NCBI GenBank assembly: GCA_937949995.1
Contig: CALFEO010000026.1
Coordinates: 1 to 64,000 of the forward strand
Length of the DNA: 64,000 bases
Origin: an uncultured bacterium
Lineage (GTDB): Bacteria > Patescibacteriota > Patescibacteriia > 2-12-FULL-60-25
Reading direction: 5' to 3'
Shown here: positions 43,025-51,575 of the stretch, piece by piece
How the letters are laid out: the number at the start of each line of letters is the position of its first letter
Numbering within the stretch: position 1 is the first letter of the stretch
The notes under the pieces: generated by a model
Database searches by the model: none
What the model was told of the DNA's origin: nothing
The model's input: the letters and a program-made list of their open reading frames with translations, nothing else
Program-made: the position numbers and the translations under genes

Positions 43025-44302
43025 TTAGTAGGCATCATATTCCCGCATCGTAACTTGAGCTTCGATCTGTTTCACCGATTCGATAACAACCGAAACCACA
43101 ATCAGCAACGATGTACCTCCGATTGCTAAAGCCGCCGAGCCTCCTGTACCTTGAATAAAAATCGGCATCACGGCAATCGCTCCCAAGAACAAAGCCCCAA
43201 ACAAAGTTAAACGGTTAATAACAACTTGCAAATATTCCGAAGTGGGCTTTCCGGGACGAATACCCGGAATAAATCCTCCTTGTTTTTGTAAATTCTCGGC
43301 AATACGATCCGGATGAAAAATAACCGACGTGTAAAAATAAGTGAAAGCGAAAACCAAACCGAAATACAATAATCCGTATATCCATTGTACCTGCATGGTA
43401 GCTAAAACCCATCTGGCCGCCGAAGCCATCCATTCGGTTTGTGCACTCACAAAAAATTGAGCGATCAAGGAAGGAAACAGCATTAAAGAAATCGCAAAAA
43501 TGATGGGAATAACACCGGCCATTATCAATTTTAATGGCAAATGTGATGATACGCCTCCCGAAAGAGCGCCGGCGCCTCTGACTTGTCTTGCGTATTGTAC
43601 GGGAATTTTTCTTTCAGCTTCGTTTACAAATACAACTCCCACGACTGTTAATGCGGCCACCGCAACATACATCAAAACATATATCCACTGCGATGAATCA
43701 TACGAAACCAAAAACTGCGAAGCCGATTGCGGCAAACTGGCCAAAATACCGGCAAAAATCATCAAAGAAATTCCATTGCCAACCTTTTTCTCTGAAATCA
43801 TTTCTCCGATCCACATTAAAAAGATGGTACCCGCCGTTACCGTGGCTATCAAAGCCACAAGATGAAACATTGAAGTATTGGTCAATATTTGTCCTTGAGA
43901 TTGCTTGAGCAATGAAATCAACGCAAAAGATTGCAATATCGCCAACGGCACGGTTAACCATCTGGTCCATTTTTGAATTCTCTTTTGACCGGACTCACCT
44001 TCTTTTTGAATAGCTTCAATCTGCGGAACAATCATTGCCAACAATTGAAAAATAATACTCGAGGTGATATAAGGCGCGATGCCCAAAGCCACAACCGAAA
44101 AATTACTGATCGTTCCTCCGGAAAACAAACTCAACATTCCCAAAACTTCATTTCCTTCAAAAAATTGCCTCAAAGCAACCAAATCCACACCGGGAAGCGG
44201 TATATGTGCCGTTATGCGAAACAACACCATCATTGCCAAAACAAACAATAATCCGTTGCGCACCTCTTTTACTTTCCAAGATTTCAATAATTTATCCCAC
44301 AT
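43025..44302 (-). CDS. secY: protein translocase subunit SecY
   Basis: A 425-aa SecY with ten membrane helices. Signatures: RITAHIPLPGVD (TM1 region), LSLFSGGTISNFSVVALGIAPYITSSII (plug/TM2), GNGISLMIFAGILASLP, AERKIPVQYA and YTSVIFHPDRIAENLQKQGGFIPGIRPGKPT (cytosolic loop that contacts the ribosome). The start MWDKLLKSWK fits the family N-terminus better than the two upstream in-frame ATGs. It follows rplO by 107 bp. Confidence 0.97.
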   Translation of the reverse strand: MWDKLLKSWKVKEVRNGLLFVLAMMVLFRITAHIPLPGVDLVALRQFFEGNEVLGMLSLFSGGTISNFSVVALGIAPYITSSIIFQLLAMIVPQIEAIQKEGESGQKRIQKWTRWLTVPLAILQSFALISLLKQSQGQILTNTSMFHLVALIATVTAGTIFLMWIGEMISEKKVGNGISLMIFAGILASLPQSASQFLVSYDSSQWIYVLMYVAVAALTVVGVVFVNEAERKIPVQYARQVRGAGALSGGVSSHLPLKLIMAGVIPIIFAISLMLFPSLIAQFFVSAQTEWMASAARWVLATMQVQWIYGLLYFGLVFAFTYFYTSVIFHPDRIAENLQKQGGFIPGIRPGKPTSEYLQVVINRLTLFGALFLGAIAVMPIFIQGTGGSAALAIGGTSLLIVVSVVIESVKQIEAQVTMREYDAY

Positions 44303-44409
44303 AAATTTTATATGATAAACATTAACACGTTTACACCGATACATCCAGACGCATTTCACCCATTAAAAAGTAATATCTGTTTCTCCCGTTGCAAACAACC
44401 GTAAAATTC

Positions 44410-44853
44410 TTATTTCATCGAAACACTTCCTCCGGCTTTTTCAATCATTTCTTTTGCGGCCGTTGTCGCCTTAACACCTTTTAAATGAAGCGCCATTTTC
44501 AATTCACCGCCGGCCACGATTTTTGCCGCTTTACAGGATTTAACTGCAAGATTCTTGGATTTCAGCGCTTTTAAATCCACAATTTGATTGGGCGTGAATA
44601 CTTTTGCCAATTTGGCGATTTGAATGGTCTGAACCTCCGGCCTGATGGATTGAAAACCGCGATTTTTCGGAAATGATAAAAACATGGCTCTCAAGCCCTT
44701 CAATTTCAACTTGTTGCGTCCTCCCGAACGTGCTCTTTGGCCTTTTTGACCTTTTCCGGCCGTAGTTCCGCGGCCTGAAGCATTACCTCTTCCGATCCGC
44801 TTTACCGTGGTTTTGGCGCCTTCGGATGGTTTTAAAGAATGTTTTGCAATCAT
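44410..44853 (-). CDS. rplO: 50S ribosomal protein L15
   Basis: A 147-aa L15: N-terminal LKPSEGAKTTVKRIGRGNASGRGTTAGKGQKGQRARSG is the conserved Gly/Arg-rich rRNA-binding tail. It starts 2 bp after rpsE, where most bacteria carry rpmD (L30); L30 is absent here. Confidence 0.97.
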   Translation of the reverse strand: MIAKHSLKPSEGAKTTVKRIGRGNASGRGTTAGKGQKGQRARSGGRNKLKLKGLRAMFLSFPKNRGFQSIRPEVQTIQIAKLAKVFTPNQIVDLKALKSKNLAVKSCKAAKIVAGGELKMALHLKGVKATTAAKEMIEKAGGSVSMK

Positions 44854-44855
44854 AT

Positions 44856-45578
44856 TTATGCTTTATAATTTTTTTGCATTTCTTCTTTGCCCGCCGTCTC
44901 CATCATTTCTTGATCTTGACTTGCAGGCAAATTCTTCGCACTGAGCAAAGCCAATGCGTCAAACACAGCTTTGACATTGCTGATTTTATTGGTCGTTCCT
45001 AAAATTTTTGCCGTAACATTCGGAACTCCGGCCAATTCCAATACCGAACGCACCGGACCACCGGCTTTTACACCGGTTCCTTTGGGTGCCGGTTTCATTA
45101 CCAATTGAGCCGCTCCGTGCTTAATCCAAACCGGATGCGGAATGGTTTCATGTACAATCGGAACCGTGATCAATGATTTGCGTGCTTTTGTGGTTGCTTT
45201 TGACATCGCCGCCGCCACATCCAAACCCTTGGCCACCCCAAAACCGACGCGTCCCTTATGATTGCCGATAACAGCCAATACTCTGAAACGCATGCGTTTA
45301 CCGCCTTTGGTAACACGAGTTACGCGTGAAACTTCGATGTTCTTTTCTTCATAATCCGATTCTACGGGCACTTCGGCTTTATGCGGGCGTTTGCCTCCGC
45401 GTCCGCGGCCTCCGGGGCGATTGCCCTGCTTGCCGCCGCGTTTTTTAAAATCACGTCCGCTTTTACCCGAAAAACCCGAAGCTTCATCACTCGGTTTGGC
45501 ATCTTGATTCACGCTTGGCGTTTCTGCGCTCTGCGGTTTATTCTGCAGATCGTCTTTTTGCATTTCATCTTGAGTCAT
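44856..45578 (-). CDS. rpsE: 30S ribosomal protein S5 with long N-terminal extension
   Basis: A 240-aa S5. The core (from about residue 78) shows the double-stranded RNA-binding fold (EKNIEVSRVTRVTKGGKRMRFRVLAVIGNHKGRVGFGVAKGLDV) and the C-terminal VLELAGVPNVTAKILGTTNKISNV. The first ~75 residues are a Lys/Gly/Arg-rich extension (GRDFKKRGGKQGNRPGGRGRGGKRPHK) not seen in the usual ~165-aa protein; it may add rRNA contacts. Confidence 0.96.
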   Translation of the reverse strand: MTQDEMQKDDLQNKPQSAETPSVNQDAKPSDEASGFSGKSGRDFKKRGGKQGNRPGGRGRGGKRPHKAEVPVESDYEEKNIEVSRVTRVTKGGKRMRFRVLAVIGNHKGRVGFGVAKGLDVAAAMSKATTKARKSLITVPIVHETIPHPVWIKHGAAQLVMKPAPKGTGVKAGGPVRSVLELAGVPNVTAKILGTTNKISNVKAVFDALALLSAKNLPASQDQEMMETAGKEEMQKNYKA

Positions 45579-45590
45579 AATTTGGTAAGT

Positions 45591-45947
45591 TTAAAATACA
45601 AGGCCTCCCTCACGAGCTCCTTCCGCAACCGCTTTAACGCGCCCATGATAGCGCTTGTCTCTGCGGTCAAAAACCACGCTGGAAATATTAATGGCTTTTG
45701 CCTTTTCAGCTAGTAATTTACCGATTTGAAAAGCGCGTTCGGTTTTTGTCGCTTTATCCGCTTTCAAATTTCTATCAGTCGCTTGAGCCAAAGTCTTTCC
45801 GGACGCATCGTCAATCAACTGCGCATCAATATGATTCAGCGATCTGAAAACCGCCAAACGAGGACGCTCGCTTGTACCGATTATTTTGGAACGAACACGT
45901 TTTATCCTGCGATTACGTTGTTCCATTTTTGCTTTCATTGTATTCAT
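45591..45947 (-). CDS. rplR: 50S ribosomal protein L18
   Basis: A 118-aa L18, a 5S rRNA binder: RVRSKIIGTSERPRLAVFRSLNHIDAQLIDDASGKTLAQA and the C-terminal FDRRDKRYHGRVKAVAEGAREGGLVF. The start could also be one of two ATGs a few codons downstream. Standard position between rplF and rpsE. Confidence 0.96.
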   Translation of the reverse strand: MNTMKAKMEQRNRRIKRVRSKIIGTSERPRLAVFRSLNHIDAQLIDDASGKTLAQATDRNLKADKATKTERAFQIGKLLAEKAKAINISSVVFDRRDKRYHGRVKAVAEGAREGGLVF

Positions 45948-45956
45948 AATCTTATC

Positions 45957-46502
45957 TTATTTTGATGCTGTTTTACCCGCTTTGCGTCTGATAACTTCAT
46001 CCGTATATTTAATACCTTTGCCTTTATACGGTTCCGGAGGTCTGATTTTTCTGATTTGTGCGGCGATTTCACCAACCAATTGTTTATCGATTCCGTTTAT
46101 GGTTAACACGTTCTTTTCAACGGTTGCCGTAATTCCTTCCGGCAATTGAAATTTAACGGGATGTGAAAAACCGACTTCCATTTTGATTACATTACCGGAT
46201 ACCTCGACTTTAAAACCAACTCCGATAAATTCCATCGATTTGGAATAAGCGGTTTGAACACCAAAAACCGCATTCGCGACCAATTGTCTTGCCAAACCCC
46301 AAAGCGCACGCTGTTTGCCGTCTTCATGATCCTTAACGTCAACGATTATGGAATTGGTTTCCGCATTTTTTTGCAGCTGTACTCCGTCGGGAATTTTAAC
46401 AGTCAAAGTGCCTTTTGGACCTTTTACTGTTATTTCTTCTGCGGTTATGGTTGTTTCCACACCCGCCGGAATGATTATTGGCATTTTACCGATACGAGAC
46501 AT
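45957..46502 (-). CDS. rplF: 50S ribosomal protein L6
   Basis: A 181-aa L6 with two repeated domains: SRIGKMPIIIPAGVETTI at the N-terminus, LVANAVFGVQTAYSKSMEFIGVGFK in the middle and IRKIRPPEPYKGKGIKYTDEVIRRKAGKT at the C-terminus. Position and length are typical. Confidence 0.97.
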   Translation of the reverse strand: MSRIGKMPIIIPAGVETTITAEEITVKGPKGTLTVKIPDGVQLQKNAETNSIIVDVKDHEDGKQRALWGLARQLVANAVFGVQTAYSKSMEFIGVGFKVEVSGNVIKMEVGFSHPVKFQLPEGITATVEKNVLTINGIDKQLVGEIAAQIRKIRPPEPYKGKGIKYTDEVIRRKAGKTASK

Positions 46503-46507
46503 ATTTT

Positions 46508-46900
46508 TTAATAAACTTCACAAATAATTTCTCCACCCAAATGACGCTTTCTGGCTTCTTTATTGGTCATTAAACCAGCCGAAGTTGAAACAATGGCTAT
46601 ACCCATATCGGAAAGTACTCGGGGTAATTCATTGTGCTTGCGGTACACTCTGCGGCCCGGTGTGGAAACCCGTTTAATCGAGCGAATTTTTGATTTTCTT
46701 CCATCGTAAATCAAGCCCATGCTCAAAACCGCTTTGGGACCGTTTGCTTCAACTTTTACATCGGAAACGAAACCTTCTTGTTGCAATATTTTCGCAATCG
46801 CAACTTTAACCTTGCTTGAAGGCGCTTTTATGGATTCATGACCTGCCATTTGCGCATTGCGCAAACGTGTCAAGAGATCGGAAATTGGATCTGTTATCAT
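46508..46900 (-). CDS. rpsH: 30S ribosomal protein S8
   Basis: A 130-aa S8: DPISDLLTRLRNAQMAGHESIKAPSSKVK and the C-terminal RRVYRKHNELPRVLSDMGIAIVSTSAGLMTNKEARKRHLGGEIICEVY. S8 is a known translational repressor of the spc operon in E. coli; no matching target is evident here. Confidence 0.97.
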   Translation of the reverse strand: MITDPISDLLTRLRNAQMAGHESIKAPSSKVKVAIAKILQQEGFVSDVKVEANGPKAVLSMGLIYDGRKSKIRSIKRVSTPGRRVYRKHNELPRVLSDMGIAIVSTSAGLMTNKEARKRHLGGEIICEVY

Positions 46901-46908
46901 ACATTTTT

Positions 46909-47094
46909 TTACCAGCTTGATTTTTTAACTCCGGGCAATTCTCCTTTTAACGCAAGTTCTCTAAAGCAAATGCGGCACAATCCGAAATCTCTGATATAGC
47001 CATGCTTGCGTCCGCAGCGCCAACACCTGTTTTGTGTCCGCGTCGAATATTTGGGAGTACGCCGTGATTTGGCGATTTGATTCTCTGTTGCCAT
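46909..47094 (-). CDS. rpsN: 30S ribosomal protein S14, zinc-binding type
   Basis: A 61-aa short S14 (type Z) with a Cys4 zinc ribbon, CWRCGRKHGYIRDFGLCRICFRELA, and a conserved GVKKSSW end. The short zinc form is the usual one in this type of genome. Confidence 0.97.
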   Translation of the reverse strand: MATENQIAKSRRTPKYSTRTQNRCWRCGRKHGYIRDFGLCRICFRELALKGELPGVKKSSW

Positions 47095-47097
47095 AGA

Positions 47098-47634
47098 TTA
47101 TTTTTGAAATGGGAAGCCTAATGCTTTAAATAATGCCAAACCTCTTTCTTTGGTTTTCGCATCTGTCGTTACGGTAACCTGCAGACCGCAAACTCTTTCG
47201 ACTTCGTCTGGACTGATTTCCGGAAAAGGAAGATATTCTTTAAAACCTACCGCCATATTTCCTGTTTTATCAACCAATTTGGTCGAAATTCCGCGAAAAT
47301 CGGTTACACGGGGGAATGTAACATTCAACAATTTATCCAAAAACGACCACATCTTCTCACCTCTCAAGGTGACAAATTTACCAACAACCATGCCTTCGCG
47401 CACTTTAAAGCCCGAAATTGATTTTTTGGCTTTGGCCTCAACCGGCTTTTGTCCGGTAATGCGATTAAGCACTTGATCCGCTGTTTCCAAAAACTTCGAA
47501 TCTTTTTGCGATGTTGGAATTCCGATGGAAATCGAAATCTTCTTCACCTTGGGTACGGCGTTTACATTCAAATCTCCGAGCTCTTGTTTAAGAGCCGGTA
47601 CGATTTCTTTTTTATAGCGTTCTATTAACTTCAT
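47098..47634 (-). CDS. rplE: 50S ribosomal protein L5
   Basis: A 178-aa L5: VPKVKKISISIGI, LNRITGQKPVEAKAKKSISGFKVREGMVVGKFVTLRG, FPRVTDFRGISTK and the C-terminal TDAKTKERGLALFKALGFPF. Binds 5S rRNA. Confidence 0.97.
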   Translation of the reverse strand: MKLIERYKKEIVPALKQELGDLNVNAVPKVKKISISIGIPTSQKDSKFLETADQVLNRITGQKPVEAKAKKSISGFKVREGMVVGKFVTLRGEKMWSFLDKLLNVTFPRVTDFRGISTKLVDKTGNMAVGFKEYLPFPEISPDEVERVCGLQVTVTTDAKTKERGLALFKALGFPFQK

Positions 47635-47638
47635 AACT

Positions 47639-47908
47639 TTATTCTTGAGGTCGTTTATTGTGTCTGATTTTTTTACCCGCCGAATCCTGAAGCATCACGT
47701 TTGAGGCATGTACGGGCATGAAAAATTCCACAGTTTGACCGCGTTCTCCGCTTTTTCTGGGTCTTAAATGACGCTTGCACTTATTTACACCTTCCACAAC
47801 GACACGGTTAATTGCCGGAAAAGCTTGCAATACTTTACCGTTTTTTCCCTTATCTTTGCCGGCGATGACGCTGACCATATCGCCTTTTTTGATTAAAAGT
47901 TTCGGCAT
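47639..47908 (-). CDS. rplX: 50S ribosomal protein L24
   Basis: An 89-aa L24 with the KOW motif KKGDMVSVIAGKDKGKNGKVLQAFPAINRVVVEGVNKCKRHLRP. Slightly shorter than the usual ~103 aa, with a trimmed C-terminus. Confidence 0.96.
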   Translation of the reverse strand: MPKLLIKKGDMVSVIAGKDKGKNGKVLQAFPAINRVVVEGVNKCKRHLRPRKSGERGQTVEFFMPVHASNVMLQDSAGKKIRHNKRPQE

Positions 47909-47915
47909 ATTTATT

Positions 47916-48287
47916 CTATAAAACTTCCGGCGCCAAAGAAACTATTTTCATATATCCTTGTCCGCGCAATTCACGCGCCACCGGACCAAAAATACGAGTT
48001 CCTTTGGGCTCTTTATTTTTCTTATCGACAATAACGGCTGCATTGTCGTCAAATCTGATATATGTACCGTCGGGCCGGCGCGTTTCCTTGCGTGTTCTGA
48101 CTATCACCGCATGCACGATATCCGATTTTTTAACGGCTCCGCGCGGTGCCGCTTCTTTTACGACACAGGTAATCAAATCACCAACGCGCGCAGTGCGTTT
48201 TTTGTAACCGCCTAGTACACGAATACACTGAAGCTTTTTGGCTCCCGAATTATCCGCAACTTGCAGCATTGTACGATGTTGAATCAT
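47916..48287 (-). CDS. rplN: 50S ribosomal protein L14
   Basis: A 123-aa L14: MIQHRTMLQVADNSGAKKLQCIRVLGG at the N-terminus, VVKEAAPRGAVKKSDIVHAVIVRTRKE and GPVARELRGQGYMKIVSLAPEVL at the end. Length and order typical. Confidence 0.97.
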   Translation of the reverse strand: MIQHRTMLQVADNSGAKKLQCIRVLGGYKKRTARVGDLITCVVKEAAPRGAVKKSDIVHAVIVRTRKETRRPDGTYIRFDDNAAVIVDKKNKEPKGTRIFGPVARELRGQGYMKIVSLAPEVL

Positions 48288-48299
48288 AAAACTGGTTTA

Positions 48300-48578
48300 T
48301 TATTGAATTGCCGGCTTTACCGTTCTTGAATAAAGCCATTTTTTATCTTTTGCCAACGGTCTGATTTCAACAATTTCCACAGTATCGCCCATTTTGGCCT
48401 TTCCGTGCTCATCATGCGCTTTGTATTTTTTTGAAACCGTATAAATTTTTCCGTATTTCGGATGCTTCACGGAACGATCAACTCGAACCGCAATGGTTTT
48501 CATCATCTTATCCGAAGTTACAATTCCGATCAGCTTGCGCTTTGCGGATGACTTCTTGTTAACTGTTTTTTGTTCCAT
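48300..48578 (-). CDS. rpsQ: 30S ribosomal protein S17
   Basis: A 92-aa S17: RKLIGIVTSDKMMKTIAVRVDRSVKHPKYGKIYTVSKKYKAHDE and GDTVEIVEIRPLAKDKKWLYSRTV, with a short Lys-rich N-terminal extension. Confidence 0.97.
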   Translation of the reverse strand: MEQKTVNKKSSAKRKLIGIVTSDKMMKTIAVRVDRSVKHPKYGKIYTVSKKYKAHDEHGKAKMGDTVEIVEIRPLAKDKKWLYSRTVKPAIQ

Positions 48579-48579
48579 A

Positions 48580-48801
48580 TTACGATTCTAATTTATTAAT
48601 TTTATCGGCTTCGGATTTTTCCATTTGTTTATAAATGGTAAGCATCCTGGCCAAATCTTTCCGCGCGTGCAATAAATCGCGCACCTTGGCATGCTGTCTG
48701 GTTGTTATCGTAAAACGCAAATCTCTGATTTTGCCTCTAAGCGATGCTATTTGGCTGATTAATTCGCCTTTGCTTAATTGTTGGATATCCTTGGCTTTCA
48801 T
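48580..48801 (-). CDS. rpmC: 50S ribosomal protein L29
   Basis: A 73-aa helical L29: AKDIQQLSKGELISQIASLRGKIRDLRF and LARMLTIYKQ. It sits 1 bp before rpsQ in the usual order. Confidence 0.95.
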   Translation of the reverse strand: MKAKDIQQLSKGELISQIASLRGKIRDLRFTITTRQHAKVRDLLHARKDLARMLTIYKQMEKSEADKINKLES

Positions 48802-48803
48802 AT

Positions 48804-49220
48804 TTAGAACTCTTTAGTGATGTAAATCGCTTTACATGGCAATTTATAAGCCGCATCTTTTAAAGCTTGCTTGGCTTTATCTTCCGGGATTCCGTCCATT
48901 TCAAATAAAACAGTTCCCGCTCTAACCGCCGCCACATAATGGTCTACCGCGCCTTTTCCTCCTCCCATACGGATTTCATTGCCTTTTTTGGTAATCGGTT
49001 TATCCGGAAACACTCTGATCCAAATCTTGCCTCCGCGTCGGGTATATCTGGTCAAAACACGTCTGCAAGCTTCGATTTGTCGCGAAGTCAACCATACGGC
49101 CGTCGTTGCCTTCAAACCAAAAGGACCAAAAGCCAGATCAATTTTATCCGTGGCTTTGCGTATATTACGGCCGCGCCCTTTATGGCACTTTCTATGTTTT
49201 ACTTTTCGTGGAATTAACAT
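48804..49220 (-). CDS. rplP: 50S ribosomal protein L16
   Basis: A 138-aa L16: MLIPRKVKHRKCHKGRGRN, FGPFGLKATTAVWLTSRQIEACRRVLTRYTRRGGKIWIRVFPDKPITKKGNEIRMGGGKG and the C-terminal LPCKAIYITKEF. Length and order typical. Confidence 0.97.
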   Translation of the reverse strand: MLIPRKVKHRKCHKGRGRNIRKATDKIDLAFGPFGLKATTAVWLTSRQIEACRRVLTRYTRRGGKIWIRVFPDKPITKKGNEIRMGGGKGAVDHYVAAVRAGTVLFEMDGIPEDKAKQALKDAAYKLPCKAIYITKEF

Positions 49221-49232
49221 AATGTATTATCT

Positions 49233-49967
49233 TTAATTTGCCGAAGCTTCTTGCTTGCGTTCAAAACGCTCGCCTCGAAAATTTGTATTTCTTGGCGTGC
49301 TCGGCTGATATTTTTGCAATCTGTCTTTGGCGAATACATCTCCGCGGTAAATCCAAACTTTCACACCAATGGCTCCCATTTGAGTTTTGGCAAAATCATT
49401 AAAATAATCTATATCCGCACGCAAATTCGATAAAGGAATTTTACCCCAAGACAACCATTCTCTTCTGGCGATTTCCGCTCCGTTTAAACGCCCCGATACC
49501 GCAACCTTCACTCCTAAAGCTCCGGCTTTCTTGGTTCTTTCTATGGTTTGTTTCAATACTCTTCTAAAAGGCATACGCTTTTCCAAATCGGCGATTATCT
49601 GTCCGCAAACAACCGAAGCCTCCAAACCCGCTTTCGGCACTTCTTGTACATTCAATTGCAATTGGACTTTCTTGCCCCTGTAAAACTCTTTCATGAACTT
49701 TTTCTTGAGATCTTCAATACCCGTTCCCTGATGTCCGATAACAACACCCGGTCTGGCCGTTGTCAGGGTTATCGCCAAAGTACCTCTGGATCTATCTATT
49801 AATATGTGCGCTAAACCCGCATCTTTAAGATTGCTTTTGAAAAAAGCTCTGATTTCATGGTCTTGCTCGATTTGCGTGCGATAAATATTTTTTCGCGCAA
49901 ACCATTTTGACGGCCATGTTGTGGTCGTTCCGATGCGAAACGCTTTTGGATTTACTTTGTGTCCCAT
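49233..49967 (-). CDS. rpsC: 30S ribosomal protein S3
   Basis: A 244-aa S3: MGHKVNPKAFRIGTTTTWPSKWFA, KH domain (RPGVVIGHQGTGIEDLKKKF), and the C-terminal SGRLNGAEIARREWLSWGKIPLSNLRADIDYF, MGAIGVKVWIYRGDVF. Confidence 0.97.
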   Translation of the reverse strand: MGHKVNPKAFRIGTTTTWPSKWFARKNIYRTQIEQDHEIRAFFKSNLKDAGLAHILIDRSRGTLAITLTTARPGVVIGHQGTGIEDLKKKFMKEFYRGKKVQLQLNVQEVPKAGLEASVVCGQIIADLEKRMPFRRVLKQTIERTKKAGALGVKVAVSGRLNGAEIARREWLSWGKIPLSNLRADIDYFNDFAKTQMGAIGVKVWIYRGDVFAKDRLQKYQPSTPRNTNFRGERFERKQEASAN

Positions 49968-49973
49968 AGGATA

Positions 49974-50417
49974 TTATTTGCTTGAAGTATCTTGGCTTAC
50001 CGTCTCTTTCGTCGTACTTGTTATCGGCGCTGTTTTTTTTGATTTTCTTGGTACGTAGGCTTTCTTCTTTTTCTTTACGGGAATCGGTCCGTCGGAAAGT
50101 TTTAAAGTGATATGGCTTGTCTTTTTATGTATGGCACCCGCTCTTCCGTATGCCCTCGGTCTCCAGCGCTTAAGAGTTTTGCCGCCGTCCACCGTTATAT
50201 GTGAAATCCATAATGAATCGGCATCCAATTTGAAATTATGCTCTGCGTTTGCTTTGGCGGATCTTAATAATTTCAATACCGGCTCCGAAGCGGCTTTGTT
50301 TAAAAATTGCAATTGCGTTTCCGCATCGTTTACGCGCATGCGTCTAATCAAGCCGGCTACGAGGCGGACTTTTCTTGGCGACATTCGTAAACTGTTGAGT
50401 TTGGCGATTACTTCCAT
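49974..50417 (-). CDS. rplV: 50S ribosomal protein L22 with C-terminal extension
   Basis: A 147-aa L22: LNSLRMSPRKVRLVAGLIRRM, the core LLRSAKANAEHNF, and the tunnel loop GGKTLKRWRPRAYGRAGAIHKKTSHITL. The usual protein is about 110 aa; here ~33 extra Lys/Ser/Thr-rich residues (KKKKKAYVPRKSKKTAPITS...) follow. Confidence 0.96.
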   Translation of the reverse strand: MEVIAKLNSLRMSPRKVRLVAGLIRRMRVNDAETQLQFLNKAASEPVLKLLRSAKANAEHNFKLDADSLWISHITVDGGKTLKRWRPRAYGRAGAIHKKTSHITLKLSDGPIPVKKKKKAYVPRKSKKTAPITSTTKETVSQDTSSK

Positions 50418-50429
50418 ATAGATTATTCA

Positions 50430-50720
50430 TTAGGCGCTTTTGCCTTGTTCAATACTCTTTTGCATCTTTCCACCATGTCTGACAAATTTGCGGGTTGGTG
50501 AAAATTCCCCAAGCTTGTGTCCAACCATATTTTCTTGGACATAAACCGGTATATGATCTTTGCCATTATGAACCCCAAATGTAAATCCAACCATCTCCGG
50601 AGTGATGGTGGAGGCTCTGGACCATGTTTTTACCACGGCTTTATCGCCCACTTTGAGTTTGGCTACTTTTTGCAGCAACTTGGGACACGTAAAAGGTCCC
50701 TTTTTTAAACTTCTAGACAT
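50430..50720 (-). CDS. rpsS: 30S ribosomal protein S19
   Basis: A 96-aa S19: MSRSLKKGPFTCPKLLQKV, TWSRASTITPEMVGFTFGVHNGKDHIPVYVQENMVGHKLGEFSPTR. Typical length and position. Confidence 0.97.
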   Translation of the reverse strand: MSRSLKKGPFTCPKLLQKVAKLKVGDKAVVKTWSRASTITPEMVGFTFGVHNGKDHIPVYVQENMVGHKLGEFSPTRKFVRHGGKMQKSIEQGKSA

Positions 50721-50723
50721 AAA

Positions 50724-51569
50724 TTATTTCTTCTTCTTATTGCGGCGTCTCTTTAAAATCAAAGCATCCACACTCGCATTTTTGCGCCTTGTCTTAACTC
50801 CAAGAGCCGGCTTACCCCAAGGTGTTTTGGGATGTTTCATACCTATCGGACTTCTGCCCTCACCGCCGCCATGCGGGTGATCCACGGGATTCATAACTTT
50901 TCCGCGGACCGTTGGCTTGATTCCGCGATGTCTTGTTCTTCCGGCTTTACCCCAACGCACAAGCCTGTAATCTTGATTGGAAACCGTACCGATTGTGGCC
51001 ATGCATTTTTTATTGACATTGCGCACTTCTCCGGAAGGCATTTTCAAAGTCGCATATTTACCTTCCAAAGCCATCAATTGCACCGAAACACCTGCTCCTC
51101 TGGCTATTTTAGCTCCGGTTAAAGGTTGCAATTCCACGGCATGCACAAAAGCACCGAGCGGGATTCTTTCCAACGGCAAACGATTTCCGGTTTGAATCTC
51201 AACATCTTCTTTGATGGTTGAAACAATTTGATCTCCAACCTTTAAAGCATCGGGAGCAATTATATATCTTTTTTCACCATCAGCATATGCCAGCAAAGCT
51301 ATGCGGGCTCCGCGGTTCGGATCGTATTCGATTGTTTTAACTATCGCCGTAATATCCATTTTTTCTCTGAGATAATCAACAACACGGTACATTCTTTTAT
51401 GACCGCCTCCGCGATGTCTCACGGTTATCTTTCCCAAACTGCGTCCCGCTCTTTCTTTCCAGGGTTTCAATAAAGATTTTTCCGGGGTGGCTCTTGTGAT
51501 GTCATCAAAAGTCTGCACCGAAGAAATTCGGCGGCCATTGGATGTGGGTTTATACTTCTTAATCGGCAT
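50724..51569 (-). CDS. rplB: 50S ribosomal protein L2
   Basis: A 281-aa L2: MPIKKYKPTSNGRRISS, GRSLGKITVRHRGGGHKRMYRVVDYLR, the SH3-like middle and VRGKVMNPVDHPHGGGEGRSPIG containing the His-rich peptidyl-transferase loop. Confidence 0.98.
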   Translation of the reverse strand: MPIKKYKPTSNGRRISSVQTFDDITRATPEKSLLKPWKERAGRSLGKITVRHRGGGHKRMYRVVDYLREKMDITAIVKTIEYDPNRGARIALLAYADGEKRYIIAPDALKVGDQIVSTIKEDVEIQTGNRLPLERIPLGAFVHAVELQPLTGAKIARGAGVSVQLMALEGKYATLKMPSGEVRNVNKKCMATIGTVSNQDYRLVRWGKAGRTRHRGIKPTVRGKVMNPVDHPHGGGEGRSPIGMKHPKTPWGKPALGVKTRRKNASVDALILKRRRNKKKK

Positions 51570-51575
51570 ATAATT

